Below, one piece after another: positions 16,865-24,608 of a stretch of 64,000 bases of DNA; within the stretch, counting starts at the first letter, position 1; the number at the start of each line of letters is the position of its first letter. Source of the stretch: Amycolatopsis benzoatilytica AK 16/65 (lineage in GTDB: Bacteria > Actinomycetota > Actinomycetes > Mycobacteriales > Pseudonocardiaceae); the NCBI RefSeq assembly GCF_000383915.1, contig NZ_KB912942.1, positions 8,326,470 to 8,390,469 on the forward strand, in the 5' to 3' direction. Under the pieces are notes generated by a model. That model had not been told where the DNA came from. It worked only from the letters and a program-made list of their open reading frames with translations, and did not search any database. The position numbers and the translations under genes are program-made.

Positions 16865-17668
16865 CTACATGCCCATGCCACCGTCGACCGGCAGACCCGC
16901 ACCGGTGATGAAGCGGGCGGCGTCCGACGCGAGGAACACCACCGCGTCCGCCATGTCGGCGACCTCGCCGAGCCGTCCGGCCGGGGTCTGCGCGACGACC
17001 GCGCCGATCGCTTCCTCGATGCTGGGGAACAGCCCGACCTCGACCACGTCGCTGGCCAGCTGGTTGCCCATCTGAGTCGGGACGAGACCCGGGTACACGC
17101 AGTTCACCCGCACGCCGTAGCCGAGCTTCCCGGCCTCCATCGCGGCGACCCGGGTCAGCCGGTCGACCGCGGACTTCGTGGCCGAGTAGCCGGCGATGCC
17201 GGGGAACGCGATGGTCGCGGCCACCGAAGCGATGTTGACCACCGAGCCGCCGCGCCCGGCCGCGCCGCCCGGGCGCATCGCGCGCAGCGCGTGTTTCACG
17301 CCCAGCGCCGTGCCCAGCACGTTGACCTCGAGCATCTTCCGCACGTCGGCCGGGTCCAGGTCGACGACCAGCCCGGTGATCTCGACGCCCGCGTTGTTCA
17401 CGACGATGTCGAGCCCGCCGTGTTCGCCGACCACCGCGTCGATCGCCCGCGCCCAGTTCTCGTCGTCGGTGACGTCCAGCCGGACGAACCCGGCGCTGGC
17501 CCCGCTCTGCTTGATCGCGTCGGCGGTCTGCCTGCCCAGGTCCTCCTGGACATCGCCGATCACCACTGCCGCGCCCGCCTTCGCGAGTGCCTCGGCCATG
17601 CCCTGGCCGAGACCCTGTGCGCCGCCGGTGACCAGCGCGGTGCGCCCGGTCAGGTCGTACGAACCCAT
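16865..17668 (-). CDS. Short-chain dehydrogenase/reductase
   Basis: A 267-residue classical SDR: cofactor motif TGGAQGLGQG, NNAG, catalytic Ser in NIASVAAT, and YSATK (Tyr/Lys), with the C-terminal FITGAGLPVDGGMGM characteristic of 3-hydroxyacyl or alcohol oxidoreductases. An acidic residue after the second strand (IGDV) favours NAD(H). AAGGAGGAG sits directly before the ATG at 17674 and 6 nt before the ATG at 17668, so 17668 is preferred. It forms an operon with the acyl-CoA synthetase and is divergent from the TetR regulator. Confidence 0.88.
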   Translation of the reverse strand: MGSYDLTGRTALVTGGAQGLGQGMAEALAKAGAAVVIGDVQEDLGRQTADAIKQSGASAGFVRLDVTDDENWARAIDAVVGEHGGLDIVVNNAGVEITGLVVDLDPADVRKMLEVNVLGTALGVKHALRAMRPGGAAGRGGSVVNIASVAATIAFPGIAGYSATKSAVDRLTRVAAMEAGKLGYGVRVNCVYPGLVPTQMGNQLASDVVEVGLFPSIEEAIGAVVAQTPAGRLGEVADMADAVVFLASDAARFITGAGLPVDGGMGM

Positions 17669-17739
17669 CGACATCTCCTCCTTGAGACGTGCTTGCGAGA
17701 CGCGCCGGCTGTGCGGCGTAGGTCACACCGTAGCCGGTT

Positions 17740-17777
17740 TTGGACAGTCGTCAAGTTTTTCTTGGACACTCGTCAAG
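17740..17777. promoter_or_regulatory. Candidate TetR operator, direct repeat
   Basis: The 16-bp sequence TTGGACA-x-TCGTCAAG occurs twice (17740-17755 and 17762-17777), 22 bp apart, in the 136-bp gap between the SDR and TetR genes; only one base differs. Near-dyad character (CTTG...CAAG) in the second copy suits a TetR dimer. Control of both divergent promoters by the TetR protein is inferred. Confidence 0.6.
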
Positions 17778-17804
17778 AAAACGCTTCGCGCTAGACTGCC
17801 CGGT

Positions 17805-18419
17805 GTGACCCAGGCGAAGGAGCGCATCTCCCGCCGCGCCGTGGACAAGTTCTCCCAGCGGCGCGAGCAGCTGGCCGAGTCCGCGCTGCAAGCGCTGGCC
17901 GAGCTGGGTTATGCCCGCACGAGCCTGCGTGAGATCGCCCAGAAGTCGGATTTCTCGCACGGCGTGCTGCACTACTACTTCGCGGACAAGGTCGAGCTGC
18001 TCACCTACGCGGTCCGCAAGTTCGAAGAGGTCTGCGTGACCCGCTACGACGATGTCGTGGCGGCCGCGGATTCGGCGGAACAGCTCGTGCGCGGCTTCGG
18101 CGCGGCGATGGCGGGCACGCTGCGGGCGGACGCCGCGATGCACCGCCTTTGGTACGACCTGCGCAACCAGAGCCTGTTCGAGGAGTCCTTCCGCGCGGAC
18201 GTGCTCGACATCGACGAACAGCGCCAAGCGATGATCTGGCGCGTCGTACAGGCACTGGCCGAGTTCGCCGGCCGGCCGCCGCGAGTGTCGCCGGAGGTCG
18301 CGTACGCGACGTTCGACGGGCTCTTCCAGCGCGCGCTGCTGCACCAGCTCGCCAGCCGGTCGGACGCGGCGGACGCGCTCGCGGCCGACGCCGAGGCCCT
18401 GCTGCTCCAGTTCGTCTGA
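17805..18419 (+). CDS. TetR-family transcriptional regulator
   Basis: A 204-residue regulator. The N-terminal HTH spans about residues 20-65 (LAESALQALAELGYARTSLR, then EIAQKSDFSHGVLHYYFADK). The helical ligand domain, with several Trp/Tyr residues, follows. The start is the GTG at 17805, directly after the direct-repeat operator. It is divergent from the SDR/acyl-CoA synthetase operon and most likely represses it until a CoA-linked or free acid ligand binds; the ligand is not known. Confidence 0.9.
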   Translation: MTQAKERISRRAVDKFSQRREQLAESALQALAELGYARTSLREIAQKSDFSHGVLHYYFADKVELLTYAVRKFEEVCVTRYDDVVAAADSAEQLVRGFGAAMAGTLRADAAMHRLWYDLRNQSLFEESFRADVLDIDEQRQAMIWRVVQALAEFAGRPPRVSPEVAYATFDGLFQRALLHQLASRSDAADALAADAEALLLQFV

Positions 18420-18503
18420 CCCCGCCCGAGTGACAAGATCCCGGTTCGCGTCCGGCCCCGTGGTTAGGATGCGGTCGAGGAGATCGAACGGCGGGAGGAG
18501 TGC

Positions 18504-19535
18504 GTGCAGGTGCGACCGGGGGACCTCGAACCGCCAGAACCGCAGGCGGTTTCCGGGCCGCTGACCAAGTCGGCGATCTTCCTGCTGCTCCGGGTCGGCG
18601 AGGGCGGCGAGCAGATCGCGAAAGACCTGCTCGCGGACCTGTCCGGGCTGGTGCGCACAGTCGGATTCCGGGACACCGCAGCGGGTCTGACCTGCGTCGC
18701 CGGGATCTCGTCGGCGGCGTGGGACCGGATCTACGGCGGTCCGCGTCCGGCCGGGCTGCACGAGCTGCCGGTGTTCGCGGGCGAGAAACACGTCAGCGTC
18801 ACCACCGGGGCCGACCTGCTGTTCCACGTCCGCGCGGAGCGGATGGACCTGTGCTTCGAGCTGGAAACGCTGGTCATGGACCGGCTGCGCGGCTCGGTCG
18901 AAGTGGTCGACGAGGTGCAGGGGTTCCGGTACTTCGACGCCCGCGACGTGCTCGGCTTCGTCGACGGCACCGAGAACCCGACCGGCCGCGGCGCCGAGCG
19001 GGCGGTGTTCGTGGACGACGACGGGCCGTTCGACGGCGGCAGCTACGTCGTCGTGCAGAAGTACCTGCACGACATGACGGCCTGGAACGCGCTCAGCACC
19101 GAGCAGCAGGAACTGGTGATCGGCAGGCGCAAACTGTCCGATGTGGAGCTTTCGGACGAAGAAAAGCCCGCCGACGCGCACATCGCGCTCAACGTGATCA
19201 CCGACGAGGACGGCAACGAGCTGGACATCCTGCGCGACAACATGCCGTTCGGCCGTCCCGGGCACGACGAGTTCGGCACCTATTTCATCGGCTACACCAA
19301 AGCGCCCGCGGTGATCGAGCAGATGCTGGAGAACATGTTCGTCGGCTCGCCGCCGGGCAACTACGACCGCATCCTCGACTTCTCCGTCGCGCACACCGGT
19401 GCGTTGTTCTACGTGCCGACAGTCGATTTCCTCGAACAACCGCCGGAGAACGAACCGGAAGAACCGCCGGCCGCGGCGACCCCCGTCGGGACGTCGCTGG
19501 GCATCGGAAGCCTGCGAAGGAGCACTGCGACATGA
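18504..19535 (+). CDS. dyp: Dye-decolorizing peroxidase, encapsulin cargo
   Basis: A 343-residue DyP-type heme peroxidase. The GxxDG motif is GFVDG (151-155) with catalytic Asp154; the proximal heme His is 226 (ADAHIALNV); the distal Arg is 244 in LRDNMPFG. The C terminus carries a Pro/Glu-rich linker and then SLGIGSLRRS (331-340), the cargo-loading peptide that docks enzymes inside encapsulin shells. The GTG start has GGGAGGAG just upstream. The stop overlaps the encapsulin start by ATGA, so the two are translationally coupled. Likely role: peroxide or oxidised-substrate handling inside a nanocompartment. Confidence 0.95.
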   Translation: MQVRPGDLEPPEPQAVSGPLTKSAIFLLLRVGEGGEQIAKDLLADLSGLVRTVGFRDTAAGLTCVAGISSAAWDRIYGGPRPAGLHELPVFAGEKHVSVTTGADLLFHVRAERMDLCFELETLVMDRLRGSVEVVDEVQGFRYFDARDVLGFVDGTENPTGRGAERAVFVDDDGPFDGGSYVVVQKYLHDMTAWNALSTEQQELVIGRRKLSDVELSDEEKPADAHIALNVITDEDGNELDILRDNMPFGRPGHDEFGTYFIGYTKAPAVIEQMLENMFVGSPPGNYDRILDFSVAHTGALFYVPTVDFLEQPPENEPEEPPAAATPVGTSLGIGSLRRSTAT

Positions 19536-20329
19536 ACAACCTGCACCGCGAGCTCGCCCCGATCTCCGCTGCCGCCTGGGCGGACCTGGAGGAAGAGGCG
19601 AAGCGCACGTTCGCCGAGTTCGCCGCTGCGCGGCGGGTCGTCGACGTGGTCGTGTCCGGCGACCCGGCGCTCGCCGCGGTCGGCACCGGGCACCGCAAGC
19701 GCGTCGAGGGGCGGTTCGACGGCGTCGCCGCCAGCCTGCGTACCGCTCAGCAGATCGTCGAGCTGCGGGTGCCGTTCACGGTGTCGCGCGAGCAGGTCGA
19801 CTCGGTCGAGTGGGGCGCGAAGGACGCCGACTGGCAGCCGGTGAAGGACGCCGCGCAGCAGATCGCGTACGCCGAGGACCGGATCGTGCTCGACGGGTTC
19901 GCTGAAGCGGGCATCACCGGGATCCGCCCGGCGTCGTCGCTTTCGCCGGTCGCGCTGCCCGCCGAGGCCCGCGAGTACCCGAAGGCCATCGGCGACGCGA
20001 TCGCCGAACTGCGTGACGCGGGCGTGGCCGGGCCGTACACCGTGCTGCTCAGCGACGACGGCTACACCGCCGCGTTCGAGGCGGCGAACCACGGATATCC
20101 GGTGCTGGAGCACCTGCGCCAGATCGTGGACGGCGAACTCATCCGCACGCCCGCGATCAGCGGTGCCTGCGTGCTGTCCGCCCGCGGCGGCGACTACGAG
20201 CTCCACTTCGGCCAGGACCTGTCCATCGGCTACGCCAGCCACGACGCGTCCACTGTGGAGCTGTACTTCTACGAGACGCTGACGTTCCTGGTCAACACCG
20301 CCGAAGCGGGCATCGGGCTCACCTCCTGA
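19532..20329 (+). CDS. enc: Encapsulin shell protein, family 1
   Basis: A 265-residue HK97-fold shell protein of the linocin M18/encapsulin family: N-terminal MNNLHRELAPISAAAW and EEAKRTFAEFAAARRVVDV (cargo-docking and E-loop region), then VEWGAKDADWQPVKDAA and the C-terminal DLSIGYASHDASTVELYFYE segment, all standard for the family. It self-assembles, typically to a 60-subunit T=1 shell in family 1 members of this size. It is coupled to the DyP cargo gene directly upstream. No ferritin-like second cargo is encoded next to it. Confidence 0.95.
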   Translation: MNNLHRELAPISAAAWADLEEEAKRTFAEFAAARRVVDVVVSGDPALAAVGTGHRKRVEGRFDGVAASLRTAQQIVELRVPFTVSREQVDSVEWGAKDADWQPVKDAAQQIAYAEDRIVLDGFAEAGITGIRPASSLSPVALPAEAREYPKAIGDAIAELRDAGVAGPYTVLLSDDGYTAAFEAANHGYPVLEHLRQIVDGELIRTPAISGACVLSARGGDYELHFGQDLSIGYASHDASTVELYFYETLTFLVNTAEAGIGLTS

Positions 20330-20438
20330 CCGGTTCCGGGACCGCGTGATCGGGTTCATTACCTGATCATGCGGTCTTGTTACGCGGTGCGGACCTTCAC
20401 CGGACGCTGCGAGAACACCAGCTCGCGATAGTTGTCCC

Positions 20439-20978
20439 GTGCTGCAGAACAAGATCAAGAGCGCGCTGCTGGTGCTGCCCGCGCTGCTGCTCGCCGGCTG
20501 CTCGGCGACCGCCGCGCTGGGCGGCGGCGACCCGGATCACGACGCGGCTCAGGGCGGCGTCCCGGAAGGGGTCACGATCACGCCGTTCGACACGAGCTAC
20601 CCGGCTGTCGGGAAGCTCGACCCGGCGTTGCGGAAGGCGTTGCGGGAAGCCGCGGCCGACGCGCGCGAGCGCAACGTCGAAATGCACGTCACGTCGGGCT
20701 GGCGGACCAAGGAGTACCAGCAGAAGCTGCTCGACGAGGGCATCGAGAAGTACGGCAGCGTGGAGAAGGCGCGCAGGTACGTGAGCACGCCGGAAGAGTC
20801 GAAGCACGTGTCCGGCAAGGCGGTCGACATCGGCCCGACCCGCGCCGACGACTGGCTGATCCGGTACGGCGAAAAGTACGGCCTGTGCCAGGTGTACTCG
20901 AACGAAATGTGGCACTTCGAGCTGCTGATCGCGCCGGGCGGCAAGTGCCCGCCGCTGCGCGCCAACGCGGCGGGATGA
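20439..20978 (+). CDS. Lipoprotein M15 D-alanyl-D-alanine carboxypeptidase (VanY-like)
   Basis: 179 residues with a lipoprotein signal ending LLLAGC, a short linker, and an M15B peptidase domain. Zinc ligands and catalytic residues are visible in SKHVSGKAVDIGP (S-x-H-x6-D) and EMWHFE (Glu and His); TSGWRTKEYQQ carries the substrate-binding Arg. Such enzymes trim the terminal D-Ala from peptidoglycan stems at the outer membrane face. Short for the family but complete. The GTG start is at 20439. Followed by a strong hairpin. Not obviously part of a vancomycin-resistance cluster, as no vanHAX genes are nearby. Confidence 0.88.
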   Translation: MLQNKIKSALLVLPALLLAGCSATAALGGGDPDHDAAQGGVPEGVTITPFDTSYPAVGKLDPALRKALREAAADARERNVEMHVTSGWRTKEYQQKLLDEGIEKYGSVEKARRYVSTPEESKHVSGKAVDIGPTRADDWLIRYGEKYGLCQVYSNEMWHFELLIAPGGKCPPLRANAAG

Positions 20979-20990
20979 CGCCGCGGGATG

Positions 20991-21033
20991 ACGCGAAACC
21001 GGCCCGCAGCGAGGCCGCGGGCCGGTTTCGCGT
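20991..21033. terminator. Bidirectional hairpin between convergent genes
   Basis: A perfect 17-bp stem (left arm 20991-21007 begins ACGCGAAACCGG; right arm 21017-21033) with a 9-nt loop sits between the M15 peptidase and GH8 genes, which converge. No long U tract, typical of actinomycete terminators. Confidence 0.8.
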
Positions 21034-21039
21034 GCCGGA

Positions 21040-22245
21040 TCAGGGAGCCCAGTAGTTGCCGGACATCACCAGGTAGCAGAGCATCTTGATGGTCTCGCCG
21101 TAATACGCGTCGTCGTAGGGGTTGGTGGCCATGAACTTCCAGAGCGCATCGGTGAACGCCTGGTCGCCGGAGACCATCGCGGCCGGGCCGACCGAGTTGG
21201 GCGCGGTCTCCGACTGGTCGCCGGTATTGGTCGGCGTGCCGTCGAGCTTGACGGTCGGGTAGATCTTGCTCGGATTGCCGCCCGACTTGCTCTTGTAGCT
21301 GGCGGCTTCCTTCTTGGCGACGTCGGTCGCGACCTTGCCGCCGTACAGCAGCGCGTCGGTGCCCATATGCCACGGTACGCGGACCGAGTTGTAGCTGACG
21401 ATGTTGTCGTAGGGGCCCTCGTGTTTGTTCGGGTCGGCCGGCTTCGGGCTGCTGCCGCCGGCCCCGACGACGAAGTCGGACAGCAGGTTCGCGTTCGGCG
21501 AGTAGTTGGCCGTGAACTGGGTGATCACCTGCTCGGTGCGGGTGATCACCTTGTTCCAGTCGTGCGCGGTGTCGAACTTCGCGAACGCCCGCAGATGATC
21601 GAGCATGAAGTCGGACGGGCGGGTGTCGTCGTCGCCGGTGTCGTCGGCGATCCGCAGATGCCCGTCCGGCGCGACGTCGTGCTGGTAGATCTTGCCCAGC
21701 CAGTCCTTCGCCGCGGCGGTGTAGCCGCCCCACTGCTTGTCCGCGAGGAGCAGTCCGTAGCCGACGTCGAGATCGCCGTCAGTAGCCGAGTCCGGCGTGC
21801 CGTCGTCGTCGTACTTGCAGGTCTTGCCGTCGATGATCCACTGCAGCAGGCCCTTGCCGTCGGTGTGGGCCTGGACGAACTTCCACATGTCGTCGAAGAT
21901 CGCCTTGGCGTCCGGGTCGTAGCCGGCCATCAGCGGGACGATGTTCATCCCGTAGCCCTGGCCCTCGGAGACCATGCCGTTGTTGTGCGTGTCCTCGGCG
22001 GCCACGACGAACGTGCCGCCGCACGCCTTGCGGAGGAACTTCGTCTTCCACGAGTCGTACTGTTTCTTGACCGCGGCGTCCCGCTCGGAGGCGCTGGCGG
22101 ACGGCAGCACACCGGTCTGGTAGGTGACGTGCGCGGGGAACGGGTGAGCCGGCGCGGCCGCCGAGGCGGTCCCGGCGCCGGCGAGAGCCGCGGTAAGAGC
22201 GACGGAAGCGGCGGCGAACAACGCCACCTTCCGGGGAGGGCGCAT
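21040..22245 (-). CDS. Secreted glycoside hydrolase family 8 (endoglucanase/lichenase type)
   Basis: 401 residues with a Sec signal peptide (about 1-30, AGTASA|AAP) and a GH8 (alpha/alpha)6 barrel. The family signature SEGQGYGM gives the general acid Glu94, and the TDGDLDVGYGLLLA stretch (Asp156 region) is the other hallmark. GH8 enzymes cut beta-1,4 linkages in cellulose, lichenan, xylan or chitosan; the exact substrate cannot be assigned. Products could feed the CebEFG system 3 kb away, although no CebR box precedes this gene. AAGGAGAC precedes the ATG, and a separate palindrome lies directly upstream. Confidence 0.88.
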   Translation of the reverse strand: MRPPRKVALFAAASVALTAALAGAGTASAAAPAHPFPAHVTYQTGVLPSASASERDAAVKKQYDSWKTKFLRKACGGTFVVAAEDTHNNGMVSEGQGYGMNIVPLMAGYDPDAKAIFDDMWKFVQAHTDGKGLLQWIIDGKTCKYDDDGTPDSATDGDLDVGYGLLLADKQWGGYTAAAKDWLGKIYQHDVAPDGHLRIADDTGDDDTRPSDFMLDHLRAFAKFDTAHDWNKVITRTEQVITQFTANYSPNANLLSDFVVGAGGSSPKPADPNKHEGPYDNIVSYNSVRVPWHMGTDALLYGGKVATDVAKKEAASYKSKSGGNPSKIYPTVKLDGTPTNTGDQSETAPNSVGPAAMVSGDQAFTDALWKFMATNPYDDAYYGETIKMLCYLVMSGNYWAP

Positions 22246-22258
22246 CCAAGGTCTCCTT

Positions 22259-22277
22259 GTTAGTAAAAGTTCCTAAC
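22259..22277. promoter_or_regulatory. Palindromic operator upstream of GH8
   Basis: GTTAGTAAAAGTTCCTAAC is a near-perfect dyad (GTTAG/CTAAC outer arms, AA/TT inner) immediately upstream of the GH8 ribosome-binding site. AT-rich palindromes are rare in this DNA. It probably binds a repressor encoded elsewhere; the regulator is unknown. Confidence 0.6.
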
Positions 22278-22624
22278 TAGGCGGCGTGGAGTGGAGCCTG
22301 GTCGAGCGCAGGGTCTGATGTCAAGACATCGGGGGAGGAATCGGGCGAGTGAACCGGTTCCGACACAGTGCGTGGCCCTCTGCCGGTGCCTTCGCCGACG
22401 TCCGTGAGGGGCGCATTGACGGAATCTAAGTCCGTGAGGGGCCCCTTCACGGAATGCGGGTCCGTGAGGGGCCCTTTCACGGAATCTAAGTCCCTCAAGG
22501 GGCCCTTCACGGACGTGCGCGACGGGCGGCTGGCGCACCCGGTGCCCGGCGCTGCCGCCCCTGCTCGTCCATTCGTGCGATCATGACCGGCACCAGCTAG
22601 GTAGTCGGGGATCAGGGAGTCGGC
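22278..22624. other. Divergent intergenic region carrying the repeat array
   Basis: The gap between the GH8 gene and the divergent membrane-protein gene. Apart from the GH8 operator just before it, it holds four 30-bp tandem repeats (22400-22519). The promoter for the membrane-protein gene must lie between the array and 22625. No credible ORF. Confidence 0.6.
22400..22519. repeat. Four 30-bp tandem repeats related to the 55-bp palindrome
   Basis: Units start at 22400, 22430, 22460 and 22490, each exactly 30 bp. The first three begin GTCCGTGAGGGG and carry a distal half such as CCCTTCACGGAA; the fourth begins GTCCCTCAAGGGGCCC like the right arm of the 55-bp palindrome. So the array looks built from half-palindrome units. 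It has no unique spacers. Confidence 0.85.
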
Positions 22625-23548
22625 ATGACCAGCGGCCGTTCGGCGGATGCTGAGCGCAACGAGCGCCTGGCGCTCGATCAGCGGAGCCCAGGCCCGGACC
22701 GGTACCGGCCGGAGCTCAACAGCGGCATCCTGCCCGGCAATGTCAACGCCGACGACTGGATTCTCCTCCTGCTGGCCCTCGTCTCCGCCGGGATGCTCGG
22801 CTGGCTCCTCGTCAGCCCGCCCGCTGAGGAGGTCGGCCGCTGGTTCTTCGTCGCGGACTGCGTCAGCTGCGGGATCTTCTTCCTCGAGCTGCTGTGGCGC
22901 TGGCGCAAGCGCGGCTGGCGGCCGATGTTCCTCGCCCGCACCTGGTACGAGGTGTTCGCGATGATCCCGGTCGCGCACCCCTACTTCGTCGCGCATCACC
23001 ACATCCTCGGCGTGATCCTGCTGATCGTGCGGCTCGGCCGGGCCGCCGACCGGGCGCTCGGCGAGCAGTTCTTCTACCGCCTTGTCGACAAACTGACCGA
23101 GGCACTCGTGCGTGCCATCAAGAAGCCGGTCACCATCGCGGTGCTGGACGAGGTCGTCAAGGTGCTCGAAACCGGCAACTACCCGGAGAACCTGGCGAAA
23201 TCCCTCAACGAGAACAAAGCCGAGCTGCGCGCCATCATCACCGAGAAGATCTCGACCGATCCGCAGCTGGGTAAGCTGCGCCGGCTGCCGTTCCACGGCG
23301 AGATCGTCCAGGCGACCGTCGACACGTCGTTCCGGGTGCTGCTGGAGGTGCTGCTGGACCCGCGGATCGACGACTTCTTCTCCGCCGTCGTGCGCGACAA
23401 CCGCGAGCAGATCCGGCGGGCGGTCGCGCTCGGCCTCAACGAGCGGGAGCACGCGCCGGAGGACGAGGATCTGCTGCGCACGCGTCCGCAGCGGACTTCG
23501 GCTCGCGAGTACGACGCGAATCATCCGGATCGGAGCCAATCGCGTTAA
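22625..23548 (+). CDS. Ion-channel-like membrane protein (voltage-sensor-type segments)
   Basis: 307 residues. A hydrophilic N terminus is followed by three or four spans: DDWILLLLALVSAGMLGWLL, RWFFVADCVSCGIFFLELLW and YEVFAMIPV...ILGVILLIVRLGRAAD. The order of FFLELLWRWRKRGW and the RLGRAADR basic stretch resembles S2-S4 of the voltage-gated ion channel superfamily, but I see no pore-loop selectivity filter. The C-terminal half is a long soluble helical region. It may be a sensor or accessory protein rather than a channel. Its promoter region follows the 30-bp repeat array. Confidence 0.6.
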   Translation: MTSGRSADAERNERLALDQRSPGPDRYRPELNSGILPGNVNADDWILLLLALVSAGMLGWLLVSPPAEEVGRWFFVADCVSCGIFFLELLWRWRKRGWRPMFLARTWYEVFAMIPVAHPYFVAHHHILGVILLIVRLGRAADRALGEQFFYRLVDKLTEALVRAIKKPVTIAVLDEVVKVLETGNYPENLAKSLNENKAELRAIITEKISTDPQLGKLRRLPFHGEIVQATVDTSFRVLLEVLLDPRIDDFFSAVVRDNREQIRRAVALGLNEREHAPEDEDLLRTRPQRTSAREYDANHPDRSQSR

Positions 23549-23823
23549 TCCTCCACTGTGGACACCTCTACGGTGCGCCGTTGGCCGCTGACTCTCTGTC
23601 GCCGCAACGGGTATCAGCGCAGATCGGTGCCGGTGCGGGCGTCAACCGCTGAACGAGTGGACTGCGTCGGCGCGCGGGCGCGTCGATGGCTGGAGTAGGC
23701 TGAGAGCTCCCGTTCCGTTGCTGCACAAGGGTTGTGTTGACACAAGTACGGGGCGTTCCCGGCGGAACCGGCGCAGACTGGAAACCGGCGGGGAGGTCGG
23801 CGCGCGGGTTTGGAGTCGTGAAC

Positions 23824-24042
23824 GTGGTGGATAGCGGGCAGCAGGCAGGCAAGTGTCGTCGGCGGGACTGTGCGGAACCGGCACTGTGGCGCGGATTGTG
23901 CTCGGAGCACTGGAACCGCTGGCAAAGCGGCGCGGACGCGCTCGAACTCCCTGACGACGACGTGCCCCCGCCGCCGGCGCAGGTCTGGTGGCCACCGGAG
24001 CGTCAGCACGCCCCGTTGAGCAGCCGGATGCCGGGCGCCTGA
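23824..24042 (+). CDS. Small Cys/His protein, putative zinc-binding
   Basis: About 72 residues starting MVDSGQQAGKCRRRDC. The CRRRDC...LCSEH spacing (C-x4-C-x8-C-x2-H) suggests a single zinc knuckle, followed by a Pro/Trp-rich tail (PPPPAQVWWPPE). GGAG lies 8 nt before this GTG; the GTG at 23818 is an alternative. Codon third positions are GC-rich, which supports a real gene. Function unknown; small proteins with this CxxxxC...CxxH pattern occur in actinobacteria as putative DNA or RNA binders, but that is conjecture. Confidence 0.5.
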   Translation: MVDSGQQAGKCRRRDCAEPALWRGLCSEHWNRWQSGADALELPDDDVPPPPAQVWWPPERQHAPLSSRMPGA

Positions 24043-24221
24043 GCGAGTGGTGCGCTACCAGGCGGGCACCGGAGCGGTCCAGGTTCCAGCCGCCAGCTGA
24101 ACGCCGGTGCAGGGTGCGTCTCGCTTGAGTGGCTGAGCCGAAGCGCCTGCCCGGCCGGACGGCCCCAGCAGGCAACCCGTCGCGCCGGGCGACCGCGATC
24201 GGCGCTGGAAGACTCCAGCCG

Positions 24222-24458
24222 TCAGCCGTCGCGACGCGGTCTGCCGCGGGGTTCCGGCTGAGCCGTCAGCATGCGCTGCAACCGGGTGCGAGCTAACCGG
24301 TACAACAGTTCGCCGTCCTCGTCCGGGATGATCCGTCCGTCCAGATCTCGCTGGGCGGACGAGACGGCGGCGGCTACCGTCTCCGCGGTCAGCCTGCCGG
24401 AGAACTCCCCGGTCAGCCACTCGCCGACCGCTTCGTTGACCTGGCTCTGCACAGCCAA
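24222..24458 (-). CDS. Small helical protein resembling three-helix-bundle dimerisation domains
   Basis: 78 residues, mostly predicted helix: VNEAVGEWLTGEFSGRL, TAETVAAAVSSAQRDLDGR and ELLYRLARTRLQRML. The spacing of these helices (FxGRL, ETVxxAVxxA, DGRxI, LARTRL) resembles the actinobacterial three-helix-bundle dimerisation (DUF3562-like) proteins, though I cannot confirm the match. It lies downstream of bglC beyond a strong terminator hairpin, so it is probably a separate unit. Function unknown. Confidence 0.5.
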   Translation of the reverse strand: MAVQSQVNEAVGEWLTGEFSGRLTAETVAAAVSSAQRDLDGRIIPDEDGELLYRLARTRLQRMLTAQPEPRGRPRRDG

Positions 24459-24482
24459 TGGATGCTCCAGTCCTCGCTGGCT

Positions 24483-24527
24483 GGGCTTCGCGAGTGCCCC
24501 GCCGAGGGCGGGACGCTCGCGAAGCCC
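24483..24527. terminator. Terminator downstream of the ceb operon
   Basis: A nested hairpin: outer 12-bp arms GGGCTTCGCGAG (24483-24494) and CTCGCGAAGCCC (24516-24527), inner 6-bp arms CCCGCC/GGCGGG with a GAG loop. It lies 82 bp after the bglC stop on the minus strand and before the next small gene. Confidence 0.75.
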
Positions 24528-24608
24528 GGGCGTGACGCGAGGTTTCTGAAACAGGCCAACGAAAACCCTTCCCGGAACGACCGGGAATCCAGTCAGGCGG
24601 TACCGGGC

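Noticed and set aside
17751..19439. 562-residue antisense ORF over TetR and DyP genes
   Set aside because: Shadow of two well-supported genes on the other strand; composition is unlike a real protein.
20439..20978. Vancomycin-resistance cluster
   Set aside because: A VanY-like M15 peptidase alone; no vanH, vanA or vanX genes nearby.
22400..22519. Possible CRISPR array
   Set aside because: Units are contiguous without unique spacers, and no cas genes are present.
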